A DNA stretch of 64,000 nucleotides from Paenibacillus gorillae (GTDB lineage Bacteria; Bacillota; Bacilli; Paenibacillales; Paenibacillaceae), in NCBI RefSeq assembly GCF_000513275.1, contig NZ_CBVJ010000076.1:1-64000 (forward strand), read 5' to 3'. The first letter of the stretch is position 1. Every line of letters starts with the position of its first letter. The translations under genes were made by a program, and so were the position numbers. The notes beneath the pieces are model-generated. The model did no database searches, was not told the DNA's origin, and saw nothing but the letters and a program-made list of their open reading frames with translations. Shown here piece by piece: positions 25,713 through 34,303 of this stretch.

Positions 25713-26937
25713 ATGAGGATGACGAAAGCTGTACAATCGCAAACGGCCGGCCTGTTGGCTGCTGCGGAGCAATCGGTGCTGTTTACGGCGAAACGTCCGG
25801 CTGTAGTAATGCAACGCGGCGAGGGCATGCATTTATGGGATACGGAAGGCAAGTCGTATTTGGATTTTATCGGAGGCTGGGCAGTGACGTCGCTTGGTCA
25901 TTCGCCTGCTATTTTGCGGGAAGCACTCCTGAAGCAGTCTGGAGAGCTCGTTCATGCGAGCCCCGGCTTTTACAATAAGCCGATGATTGAATTTTCACAG
26001 CTGCTAACTGGAATTTCCGGCTTTGATAAAGCTTTTTTTCGCGAGCAGCGGCTCCGAAGCTAACGAAAGCGCGGTAAAGCTGGCGCGTAAGCATGGCGCT
26101 CTTCACTTGGGCGGTGCATATGAGATCATTACGCTAACGAACAGTTTTCACGGCCGAACGCTGGCTATGATGTCAGCCACGGGCAAAGCCCAATGGGATA
26201 CGCTTTACGAGCCGAAGGTTCCCGGCTTTATTCATGTGCCAATCAATGACTTTGACGCTTGCTTTGCGGCAATCAGCCACAACACCTGCGCGATTATGCT
26301 GGAGCTTGTACAAGGCGAGGGCGGCGTGAATGCGGTCGATCCCGCTTATTTGCAGGCAATCCGCAAGGCATGCGACGTTTACGGCATCATGCTAATTGTG
26401 GATGAGATTCAGACAGGACTGGGCAGAACCGGCAAGCTATTTGCTTTCGAGCATTATGATGTTCAGCCTGACGTGTTAACGCTTGGCAAAGGAATCGGCG
26501 GAGGCTACCCGTTATCCGCAATGTTGACGAAGAGTAAATTCGACCTATTCGAGCAAGGCGATCAGGGCGGTACGTACGCCGGGGCGCCGCTAGGGATGGC
26601 CATCGGTCTCGCAGTCGTCAAGGAAATCGTGCGCCTCGGTCTCGCAGAGCAAGCCGCCATAGTCGGCAGTTATGCCATCAGCAAGCTGCAAGAACTGGCA
26701 CGAGTCTATCCGCTCTCCAATATTCGCGGCAAAGGACTGCTGCTTGCTTTTGATGTTCCTGAAAGCTCTGCCCAATCCCTCGTCGCCCAAAGCATGGAAG
26801 AAGGGCTGCTGATTAATGCGCCAAAGCCTTCTACGATCCGCTTAATGCCTCCACTGATTGCAACAAAATCCGATGTGGATGAAATGATTCGCTTGCTCCA
26901 GCAGGCGCTGGCACGCATCGGCTTGGCAGCTTCCTAG
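25713..26937 (+). pseudogene. argD: Acetylornithine-type aminotransferase, frameshifted
   Basis: A pyridoxal-phosphate class III aminotransferase, about 407 residues when repaired, similar to ArgD, which makes N-acetylornithine in arginine synthesis. The N-terminal part ends GISGFDKAFF, and a run of seven T at 26033-26039 shifts the frame; with six T it continues ASSGSEANESAVKLARK. The PLP site is complete: SFHGRTLA, VDEIQTGLGRTG and the lysine in LTLGKGIGGGYPLSAM. No other arginine genes are near, so other class III roles (ornithine or GABA-type) cannot be excluded. The start lies among ATGs at 25713 and 25719 after GGGGG. The region 25480-25700 upstream is AT-rich with no gene. Confidence 0.8.
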
Positions 26938-26953
26938 CGTTTATTCCTAACGT

Positions 26954-26995
26954 GTACCCCCGAACTCCTTCCTATTGAGAAGGTGTCCGGGGGTA
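26954..26995 (+). terminator. Probable terminator of the aminotransferase gene
   Basis: TACCCCCG pairs with CGGGGGTA, with an inner CTTC/GAAG stem; only a short U-rich tail (TATTTGTG). Confidence 0.6.
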
Positions 26996-27119
26996 TTTGT
27001 GCAATAAATTCGGGACTGCGTAGAACAAATTGCTGTTTGCCCTCGGCTTTTCGCCATGGGCCTAACAATGCTATAATTTTTAGAAATAAGGACAGAGCGG
27101 AAGGCAGGCGTTACTTACG

Positions 27120-27521
27120 ATGAAAACAGAACTGGAGCTTATCGTTCGCCCCACCGAAATTGATGTGAACGGCCATGTGAACAATGCGAAATATTTGGAG
27201 TATCTGGAGTGGGGCCGCGAGGAATGGTATGAAGCCGGCAGCCTCCACTACGACGTATTGAAAGCGCTAGGCGTTCAGACCGTTACGGTGAATATTAATA
27301 TTAGCTACCGGCATGAATGTGTGCAAGGAGACCACTTAACTGTAGCAACCGAGCCAAAAACCGTTGGACGAAGCAGCTTCGTACTGGAGCAGCGAATCTA
27401 TAACGAGGCGGCTGTCCTTTGTGCTGAAGCACTCGTCACGAGCGTCGCAATGGACCCTCAAACCAGGAAAAGCCGTCCGGTGCCGGACGAGCTTAGAAGG
27501 CTTTTTGAAGCCGGGCTTTAA
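27120..27521 (+). CDS. Hotdog-fold acyl-CoA thioesterase (YbgC/FadM-like)
   Basis: A 133-residue single-domain hotdog protein. The 4-hydroxybenzoyl-CoA thioesterase motif is seen at residues 14-35 (EIDVNGHVNNAKYLEYLEWG), with the catalytic aspartate in the EIDVNGH segment. It probably hydrolyses acyl-CoA thioesters in the cytosol; the preferred acyl chain is unknown. A start at ATG 27120 is preceded by a weak site (GGCAGG). It stands alone. Confidence 0.85.
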   Translation: MKTELELIVRPTEIDVNGHVNNAKYLEYLEWGREEWYEAGSLHYDVLKALGVQTVTVNINISYRHECVQGDHLTVATEPKTVGRSSFVLEQRIYNEAAVLCAEALVTSVAMDPQTRKSRPVPDELRRLFEAGL

Positions 27522-27554
27522 TCGGAACAAAGGCTAAGTTACATAGAATGCATA

Positions 27555-27600
27555 CAAAAAAGCGTGCTGACGGCGGAACTGCCCTCCTCTGCACGCTTTA
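27555..27600. terminator. Bidirectional terminator
   Basis: AAAAAAGCGTGC pairs with GCACGCTTTACTTTT between two convergent genes. Confidence 0.8.
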
Positions 27601-27603
27601 CTT

Positions 27604-28173
27604 TTATCCTTGCACAATTAAATCTGTCTGCTGCGACTCATATTCCGATTTCCGGATGCCGTAGTACACGATATCTTCGAACACATCCCACTTCAAAATA
27701 TGCTCCTTCAGTTCGCCTTCCCACTTCATTCCAAGCTTCTTCATTACATTCGTGGACGCCGGATTTTTGACCATCGCAATGGCGTAAATTTTGTTGAGTC
27801 CCAACTCCTGAAAGCCGAAAGAAAGCACGCGCTTTGCCGCTTCCGTCGAATAGCCATGTCCCCAGTACGGCTTGCCCAGCCAATAACCCAGCTCTGCCTT
27901 ACGGTGCGGCTTAGATAAATTCAGGCTGATACAGCCGATTAATTTGCCATCGTCCTTCGTAACGACTGCAAAAGGGAATCCGTTGCCCTCGCGGCTGTTA
28001 TTTTTGCTGGAACGTATCCATATCTCCGCCCCGCCATCCGGATAAGGATGGGGAATGTTCAGCGTCATTTGGGCAATCTCGATATGACCAGCCAACTGCT
28101 GAACCTCCCTTGCATCCGACAATTCGAACGGCCGCAGCAACAATCGGTCTGTTTCTAATGTAGGCAGCATCAT
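27604..28173 (-). CDS. GNAT-family N-acetyltransferase, RimJ/RimL type
   Basis: A 189-residue member of the ribosomal-protein-alanine acetyltransferase-like group. It opens LETDRLLLRPFELSDAREV, has YWLGKPYWGHGYSTEAAKRV for acetyl-CoA binding, and ends with KNPASTNVMKKLGMKWEGEL, the standard signature. The ATG at 28173 is preferred because AGGGGG lies about seven bases upstream. Many relatives acetylate protein N-termini or small molecules; the target is unknown. Confidence 0.85.
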   Translation of the reverse strand: MMLPTLETDRLLLRPFELSDAREVQQLAGHIEIAQMTLNIPHPYPDGGAEIWIRSSKNNSREGNGFPFAVVTKDDGKLIGCISLNLSKPHRKAELGYWLGKPYWGHGYSTEAAKRVLSFGFQELGLNKIYAIAMVKNPASTNVMKKLGMKWEGELKEHILKWDVFEDIVYYGIRKSEYESQQTDLIVQG

Positions 28174-28340
28174 CGCCATCCCCCTTCGGCTTCTATTTCA
28201 ACCGATTATAGTACAATTTCTGGAAAAGACAATAGTTACAAAGAAGGAAAATTAGTAAAAGAAAAGGAGCAAATCAGTAAAAACTGTAGCATTCTACGGC
28301 CCTGGAATTGGGCTAACCCCTTCTTATTGATCAACATCCT

Positions 28341-28547
28341 CTAGAACGAAGTAGCTTCGCTATTGAGCGAATCCCGCTTCGTTAATAAAGCCGCTCCGCC
28401 TCTCCATACAGATTACAGCGAACCAATTTTCGCTAATGGAGAAGCAAGGTTCTCGAAAAACGAAATTCTCTTCGCTAGCCCTTCACATGCACGCCCAGCC
28501 TCACCGAACAGCGAAATATGCTTCGCTATATTGCGAAGCAGCTTCGT
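28341..28547. repeat. Second array of RCGAA-N5/6-TTCGY palindromes (six copies)
   Basis: Copies lie at about 28346, 28367, 28418, 28460, 28511 and 28533, for example GCGAAATATGCTTCGC and GCGAAGCAGCTTCGT. The left edge (CTCTAGAACGA) is shared with the first array. It lies upstream of the RimJ-type gene and downstream of the Rrf2 gene. No gene is seen in 28180-28643; 28240-28290 is A-rich. Confidence 0.8.
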
Positions 28548-28617
28548 TATGCGACGCACATTGCCATAGACATAGACATAGACAGCCATCAAGCTCAATA
28601 AGAAGCTATAACGAAAG

Positions 28618-28638
28618 AAAAACGGCCATCACGGCCGT
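28618..28638 (-). terminator. Short hairpin after the Rrf2 gene
   Basis: AACGGCC pairs with GGCCGTT over five bases, followed on the minus strand by TTTTTCTTTCG, a plausible intrinsic terminator. Confidence 0.65.
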
Positions 28639-28643
28639 TCCTC

Positions 28644-29147
28644 TCATTCCGATACCTGTTTGGCCAGCTGGCAGAAATCAACATGGCTCATTAAATCGCT
28701 TAACGTATATTTTGCAAGAAGCTGTATCGTCTGCTGTTCCGCCTCGGCCATAATGCTGCCTAGCGCTTCATCCAGCTTCATAATCGCTTCACCGGCTTGA
28801 TTGCACTCTGTGCCCTTGACCGACTCCAGCTCTTGCTTGCATTCCGTTTCTTTGATCGGCTCGCCTGCACTGCAATCATCGGACTTCACCGCTATATAGA
28901 TGTCGCCAAGCGTAAGCTTCTCCGGCACCACTTTCAAGCAGTAGCCGCCATCGCGGCCCTCTCTGGCTTCCACAATACCGGATTGTGACAGCAGTGCCAG
29001 CACTCTGCGAAGAAAGGTAGCATGGGAGTTCACTTTCCCAGCGATCGATGCGCTTGTGACGAATCCTCCGCTTTGGGCCAACCAGATAAGCGCATGAACG
29101 GCTATTCCGAACCGTGGTGGACCGACTTGTATGCTTCGCGTATTCAT
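28644..29147 (-). CDS. Rrf2-family transcriptional regulator
   Basis: A 167-residue winged-helix regulator. The helix-turn-helix is residues 14-70 (RFGIAVHALIWLAQSG, then SIAGKVNSHATFLRRVLALL) with the family's REGRDGGYCL wing. Three cysteines (92, 103, 115) follow in the region where IscR- and NsrR-type members bind an iron-sulfur cluster, though the spacing is wider. It lies just downstream of the sulfur-salvage cluster on the same strand, separated by a terminator. It might sense cysteine supply (CymR is an Rrf2 member), redox or nitric oxide; the sequence does not decide. Confidence 0.82.
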   Translation of the reverse strand: MNTRSIQVGPPRFGIAVHALIWLAQSGGFVTSASIAGKVNSHATFLRRVLALLSQSGIVEAREGRDGGYCLKVVPEKLTLGDIYIAVKSDDCSAGEPIKETECKQELESVKGTECNQAGEAIMKLDEALGSIMAEAEQQTIQLLAKYTLSDLMSHVDFCQLAKQVSE

Positions 29148-29255
29148 GGCATATCCTCCTTATGAATCATGACAGTGTATACATTTAAGTGTATCGTAAT
29201 TAGCCGCTTATGCGCAAGCCGACCTAGCCTCCCCACCAAGCCCCCTCAACACATG

Positions 29256-29287
29256 AAAAAAAGCGGAGCCACATCGCTCCGCTTCTT
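29256..29287 (-). terminator. Terminator at the end of the sulfur-salvage cluster
   Basis: AAGCGGAGC pairs with GCTCCGCTT over CACATC; on the minus strand it is followed by TTTTTTTCATG. Confidence 0.85.
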
Positions 29288-29320
29288 CCAATCTGCCCGC
29301 CAGGCGAGCACATGCCTATG

Positions 29321-30650
29321 TTAACTATTTACCTTCACCTTGGCGTAACGGTTGTCAGGAACCGGCAGCTCCAGGTTGCCCCTTAGCGTACCCGATTCAT
29401 ACTCGGTTCGGTAAATACCGCGCTCCTGCAAAATCGGAACGACCAGCTCTACAAACTCATCCAGTCCTTTAGGTGTAGCCGCGTGGAAAATAAAGCCGTC
29501 AGCCGCTTCTTCCTCATGCCACTGCTGAATGAGATCAGCGACTTTTTTCCGGCGTGCCGATAAACGGCGTGCGCGGCGTAGCTGAGCGAAGCGCAACCTG
29601 ACGCAGCGTCAGATTTTGCTCCTTCGCGATCCGTTTGATCTTGTCGGTACCGCTCTTGAAGCTGTTGCCGCCAAGCTCGCCCAGATCCGGGAACGGCTCA
29701 TCCAGCGGATATTGCGAGAAATCATGATGCTCGAAGAAACGACCCAGGTACTCAAGCGCTTTTTCGATTGTAACGAGCTTAGTCAGTTCCTCGTATTTGG
29801 CATCGGCCTCTTCTTGCGTCACGCCGACAATAGGCCCGAAGCCAGGCAAGATCGCAATCTCGTCGGCCGAACGGCCGTAGGCAGCCGCTCTGCTTTTCAC
29901 ATCGGCATAGAACTGCTTAGCTTCCTCAATGGTTTCGTGACCAGTGAATACGGCATCAGCGCTTTTCGCTGCCAAGTTTTTGCCGGCTTCCGATGAGCCC
30001 GCCTGGAACACAACGGGATGGCCTTGCTTCGAACGGGCAATATTAAGCGGCCCTTGTACCTTGAAATATTCGCCTTCGTGATCCAAGCGGTGAAGCTTGG
30101 AGGGGTCAAAGAACACGCCGGATTCCTTGTCGCGGACGAAAGCGTCATCCTCCCAGGAATCCCACAGCCCTCTTGCTACTTCCAGATATTCTTCGGCGAT
30201 CTTATAACGTTCAGGATGCGACGGATGCTCTTTCTTGCTGAAATTTTTAGCTGAACCCTCCAGCGGAGACGTTACAACGTTCCAGCCTGCGCGGCCGCCG
30301 CTGATTGTATCAAGAGAGGCAAATTGTCTGGCGACCGTAAACGGCTCGCTATAGGAGGTCGAGAGCGTTCCCACAAGACCGATGTTTTTCGTCACCGCAC
30401 CTAAAGCGGACAAAATTGTAATCGGCTCAAAACGGTTCAAGAAATGCGGGATCGACTGCTCGGTAATATAAAGGCCGTCCGCAATGAAGATCAGGTCGAA
30501 TTTACCCTCCTCCGCTTTCAGCGCCTGCTGTTTGTAAAATTCGATATTAACGCTAGCGTCCGTTAACGCATCGGGATGCCTCCATGCGCCTATATGTCCG
30601 CCAACACCGTGAATGAGAGCTCCGAACTTCAGTTTTTTGCGTTTAGCCAT
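29321..30650 (-). pseudogene. cmoJ: NtaA/CmoJ-like flavin monooxygenase, frameshifted
   Basis: A luciferase-like FMNH2-dependent monooxygenase, 442 residues when repaired, the same length as Bacillus YtnJ/CmoJ, which oxidises N-acetyl-S-alkyl-cysteines. Landmarks are [19 protein letters not shown], the FARQ-type [19 protein letters not shown] and [19 protein letters not shown] run of six T (29543-29548) breaks the frame; one base less joins PFIGTPEK to [19 protein letters not shown], and the protein ends VKVNS. ATG 30650 follows GGAGGG. It is the last gene of the cluster. Identity as CmoJ is inferred from family, length and neighbours; other nitrilotriacetate-type monooxygenases look alike. 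Confidence 0.78.
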
Positions 30651-30726
30651 TATGTTTCCCTCCAATTATATCGTGATAAACCGTTTGCCGAGCGCCAACA
30701 CAATGCCATTCAATTTCCTGTAAGCA

Positions 30727-31260
30727 TTAACTTAACAAAGCTGTTTCTTTCAACAGCAGCCGGTAGCACTTAACCAGCACTTCGCCCTTCTGCATTTCCT
30801 TATCGAAAGCCCGCTCAAAGCCCAGCCGTTCGTACAACCGGACAGCAGACTCCATCATATCGGAGGTATGCAGATGCAGCGTGTCGGAGCCAAGCTCAAT
30901 GGACCTGCGGGCACTTTCTTTAATAAGAGACGTTGCAACGCCTTTGCCTCGCGCTTTCGGCGAGGTAGCCAGCAGGCGGATAATCGGAGTATCGATCCCG
31001 AGCTCCGGCGCGCCGTAGGCGGTTTCCGAAGAGGTGAACATCTGAACACTTCCGACAATTTCACCGTCCAGCTCCGCAACGATGCGGGCAACCGGTCCCT
31101 CCCGGTCAACAGACTCCCTAATACTCTCTGCATATTGCAGCCAGCCGTCACCCGGCATTACCTTCTCATATTGACCGTAGGATTCCAGCATGAGCGCTAG
31201 AATAGCGTCCCGGTCCTTGTCCTCCGCATCACGGATTATAATACCGTTAATTTCCGTCAT
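30727..31260 (-). CDS. GNAT acetyltransferase, SnaA (YtmI)-like
   Basis: A 177-residue acetyltransferase, close in length to Bacillus YtmI/SnaA (178). Acetyl-CoA binding is seen in LLATSPKARGKGVATSLIKE, and YERLGFERAFDKEMQ closes the fold. In the Bacillus pathway this enzyme acetylates the amino group of S-modified cysteines before oxidation. The neighbours here (CmoJ-like, deacylase, Tcy-like transporter) fit that role. The name is not given as a gene symbol because GNAT sequences alone cannot settle substrate. Confidence 0.72.
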   Translation of the reverse strand: MTEINGIIIRDAEDKDRDAILALMLESYGQYEKVMPGDGWLQYAESIRESVDREGPVARIVAELDGEIVGSVQMFTSSETAYGAPELGIDTPIIRLLATSPKARGKGVATSLIKESARRSIELGSDTLHLHTSDMMESAVRLYERLGFERAFDKEMQKGEVLVKCYRLLLKETALLS

Positions 31261-31407
31261 CGGATCATCATCCTCCCTATTTGCCGTGCTAGCTTAAAGC
31301 AAAGCTTTCCCGGAAAACTTATAATTCCCATGAAATAAGTAAGATTAATATATTTACCTTAACATGAGCCAGGTCCAGCCGTAAAATCAACCTTTTCGAT
31401 CGATGTA

Positions 31408-31881
31408 TTAAATTTTTGAATAGGCTTCTTTAATCCGGCCGATTTGCCCGATGTGGCGCTGAACGTGATTGGTGAATCCTTCAACGGCCGCAGCAACGCT
31501 AACTGCGTCGCCTTTAAAGTTAATGCCCGATTTCCCCCAGTCGGCCTCGCTTAATCTGCCAAACAAGAGGCTGTTGTAGACGAGCAGCGCTTTGAACAAA
31601 GCCAGCACATCAGATGCATCGCCTTGATTCCCCTGTTGTCCACTAACCCATAGATCTTGGCTGAAAGCAGGCAGCGTGGCTTTCGTATCTGCCAATATAT
31701 CCCGAATTCGGAACGATACGACGATATTGTGATCAGCCAGATGCGTCAGCACCTCCGTCACGCTCCATTTCTCTGGCGTTTCCTTCCATTTCAGCTGCGT
31801 TGCATCCAGTCCCTTGATCGCTTCCTGCAATTGATCATGCGTATTTAAATAGCCTTGTACATCTGCTGGTTGATTGCTCAT
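31408..31881 (-). CDS. DinB-family protein (possible thiol transferase)
   Basis: A 157-residue four-helix protein of the DinB/YfiT superfamily. Typical features are the WSVTEVLTHLADHN segment with a metal-binding histidine, and a C-terminal helix with HVQRHIGQIGRI carrying two more. Superfamily members include bacillithiol and mycothiol S-transferases. ATG 31881 follows GGAGG; an upstream extension overlaps solA and is rejected. It sits between solA and the GNAT gene in the sulfur cluster, which makes a thiol-conjugate role attractive but unproven. Confidence 0.7.
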   Translation of the reverse strand: MSNQPADVQGYLNTHDQLQEAIKGLDATQLKWKETPEKWSVTEVLTHLADHNIVVSFRIRDILADTKATLPAFSQDLWVSGQQGNQGDASDVLALFKALLVYNSLLFGRLSEADWGKSGINFKGDAVSVAAAVEGFTNHVQRHIGQIGRIKEAYSKI

Positions 31882-31934
31882 TGTCTCTGCCTCCAATAAT
31901 CGAATTTTACCGCTTGCATCACTATCCCTATTCA

Positions 31935-33089
31935 TTACCGCGACGATGCCTGTTGAAACCGGGCGAGCGAGAACAATCCGATATCCCGCTTCGTGCTGCC
32001 ATCCCAAGCCAAGTCTGCAAGCAGCTCACCGACGGCGCTGGAAAACTTGAAGCCGTGACCGGAAAAGCCTCCGGCAAGCCATACATTAGGCTGTTCCGGA
32101 TGAACGTCGATAATAAAATCCTCATCCGGCGTAAATTCGTATTTGCACACCGCTCCGCGCAGCAGCTTGCCTGCTGCCTGCGGCATAAAGGTCTCTAATG
32201 CTTGGCGAATATCGCCCTCATCCTCCGGGTAGCTGCCAAAAGGCTTAACGTCCTCTCCAGGCAGCCAAGGCACCCCTGTATCATGCCGGCCAATCTTCAC
32301 CCCGGCGCCGCCAATACTCGGGAAGCCATAATAGCCGCCGTTCTCCGTACCAAGGGTAAATCCGGGAAAGACTGATTCATTGAATAACGGCTCCGCTGAT
32401 TCGAACCAGCCCACCGTCTTGCGGACAGGACGAATGGGCAATGTGATGAAGGGCTCCAGCGTCTTGAACCATGCTCCTGCGCTTACGATGACCTTGCCGG
32501 CGCGAATGATTCCGCCGGGCGTGTGTACAGCAACACCTTCGCCGTCCGCTTCAATATGGCGAATAATCGTGTTAACGAGCAGTTCCGCCCCTGCGGCCAG
32601 CGCCTGCTTCCGATAAGCCGCTACACAGCGCTCACTGAACAGATAACCGGCATTCGGCTCGTAAAGCCCTTGATAATGCTCCGGCAGCTGAATGCCCGGC
32701 CAGCGCTTCTGGATTTCATCCGCGTCCAAATATTCAACCTCGACCTTAAAGGCTGCCGAGCTGTCCCGCTTGTCCTCCAAGGAATAAACACCTGGTGAAG
32801 CCATATTTATGACGCCTGATTGCACGAGTAATTTCTCGCCGCTCGCATCCTCAAGCTCATTCCACAGCTCATGTGAGCGAAGCGCCAGCTCCGTATAGAT
32901 GGCTCCTCCTGAGTAGGCGTGGCGGATGAGGCGCGGCTCGCCATGATGGCTGCCATTGCTGTGCGGAGGATCAAACGCGTCGATTAATAGCGTCCGGGCT
33001 CCCCGGCTCGCCAGATGGTAGCCGGCACTCATACCCATCGAGCCTGCGCCAACTACGATTACATCATAAGAGGATCGCAACGTACTCAC
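31935..33089 (-). CDS. solA: SolA-like N-methyl amino acid oxidase (covalent FAD)
   Basis: A 384-residue flavoprotein of the monomeric sarcosine oxidase/N-methyltryptophan oxidase family. The FAD-binding VIVVGAGSMGMSAGYHLA lies at residues 10-27, then HSNGSHHGEPRLIRHAY. The cysteine for covalent FAD is present in GAVCKYEFTPDEDFIID, and GGFSGHGFKFSSAVGE closes the site. It oxidises secondary or primary amines with oxygen, giving hydrogen peroxide. The start overlaps the M20 gene by four bases (ATGA), so it belongs to the operon. Bacillus ytm-type operons lack it, so the substrate here could be an N-methylated or unusual amino acid. Confidence 0.85.
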   Translation of the reverse strand: MSTLRSSYDVIVVGAGSMGMSAGYHLASRGARTLLIDAFDPPHSNGSHHGEPRLIRHAYSGGAIYTELALRSHELWNELEDASGEKLLVQSGVINMASPGVYSLEDKRDSSAAFKVEVEYLDADEIQKRWPGIQLPEHYQGLYEPNAGYLFSERCVAAYRKQALAAGAELLVNTIIRHIEADGEGVAVHTPGGIIRAGKVIVSAGAWFKTLEPFITLPIRPVRKTVGWFESAEPLFNESVFPGFTLGTENGGYYGFPSIGGAGVKIGRHDTGVPWLPGEDVKPFGSYPEDEGDIRQALETFMPQAAGKLLRGAVCKYEFTPDEDFIIDVHPEQPNVWLAGGFSGHGFKFSSAVGELLADLAWDGSTKRDIGLFSLARFQQASSR

Positions 33090-34273
33090 TGGCTGATCCT
33101 CCCTGCTGCTGGCTCCTTCAACTGCTCCAACGCAAGCAGCGCAAGCTCGGTGAAGTAACCCGCGCTTAGCGGCAAAGCCCGTTCATCCAGATCAAACGCC
33201 GGATGATGCCATTCCTGCGGCCCTGCTGTCCCCATAAAGACGAAGACGCCTGGCACTTGCTTCTGATAAAAGGAGAAATCCTCGCCAGCCGGCGAAGGCA
33301 CTGGTACGATTGCTGTCAGTCCCGCTCTTTCAGCAGCCTCTTCCGCTACGACAGCAAGCTGTTTATCGTTATAGACTGGCGGCGGCCCTTGAATCCATCG
33401 TACTCTGGCCGTTGTTCCGAATGCGGAAGCTACGCCAAGAACAACTTCTTCAAACCGTGCCAGCACCTTCTGCCGCACATCCTCTTCGAATGTGCGAATC
33501 GTCCCCTCCAGCACTGCCTTGTCCGGAACCACATTCCAAGTGGTGCCGCTGTTCAGCTTCGTCACGCTGACAACCGCGCTTTGCAGCGTACCGACGTTGC
33601 GGCTGACAATGGATTGCAGCGCAGTAACGATATGAGCCGCCGTTACAACGGGATCATTGCCGGCTTCCGGCACCGCTGCATGTGTGCCTACGCCGTCGAC
33701 TTCAACGATGAAGCCGTCCGCCGCTGCCATTAGCGGTCCTTCCTTCACGCCAACTACGCCAACTGGCAGGTTCGGTTTATTATGCATTCCGAATACAGCC
33801 TGCACACCGTTAAGCGCTCCGCTCTCAATTACTTTAAGCGCGCCTTGCGCTTTCTCCTCAGCAGGCTGGAACAGGAAGCGAACCGTTCCATTCAGCTCAT
33901 GCTCCCGCTGCTTCAGCAGCACAGCCGCGCCAATGATGGAAGCTGTATGAAAATCATGCCCGCAAGCATGCATCTTTCCTTCTATACGTGAAGCGAACGG
34001 AAGCCCCGTCTCTTCTTGAATCGGCAATGCGTCGATATCAGCGCGAATGGCGATGAGCGGTCCTTCGCCCGCAGGCTTGCCAATCTCGGCGATTACGCCA
34101 GTGGCAAGTCCATAATCGGCAATGCGTACTCCCGCTTCCTCCAGCCAGCGCCGAATGGCTGCCGTCGTCTCGAATTCTTCATTCGACAATTCCGGATATT
34201 GATGTAAATGGCGCCGAATATCGATCAAATACTGATCAAAATCCGGCGCAGCATTCCGTGCTTGATTAGCCAT
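33086..34273 (-). CDS. M20 amidohydrolase, SndA (YtnL)-like
   Basis: A 395-residue metal-dependent amidohydrolase of the M20D (hippurate/N-acyl-amino-acid hydrolase) group. Metal ligands are seen in MHACGHDFHTA, the catalytic glutamate in FQPAEEKAQGA, further ligands in FGMHNKPNLP and the last histidine in WHHPAFDLDERAL. In the Bacillus S-modified cysteine pathway the YtnL/SndA member removes the N-acetyl group after oxidation. It lies between the CmoO-like and SolA-like genes, coupled to the latter by ATGA. Confidence 0.82.
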   Translation of the reverse strand: MANQARNAAPDFDQYLIDIRRHLHQYPELSNEEFETTAAIRRWLEEAGVRIADYGLATGVIAEIGKPAGEGPLIAIRADIDALPIQEETGLPFASRIEGKMHACGHDFHTASIIGAAVLLKQREHELNGTVRFLFQPAEEKAQGALKVIESGALNGVQAVFGMHNKPNLPVGVVGVKEGPLMAAADGFIVEVDGVGTHAAVPEAGNDPVVTAAHIVTALQSIVSRNVGTLQSAVVSVTKLNSGTTWNVVPDKAVLEGTIRTFEEDVRQKVLARFEEVVLGVASAFGTTARVRWIQGPPPVYNDKQLAVVAEEAAERAGLTAIVPVPSPAGEDFSFYQKQVPGVFVFMGTAGPQEWHHPAFDLDERALPLSAGYFTELALLALEQLKEPAAGRISQ

Positions 34274-34303
34274 ATGCAGCTCCTCCTCTTTCCGCAGCCT
34301 TTA

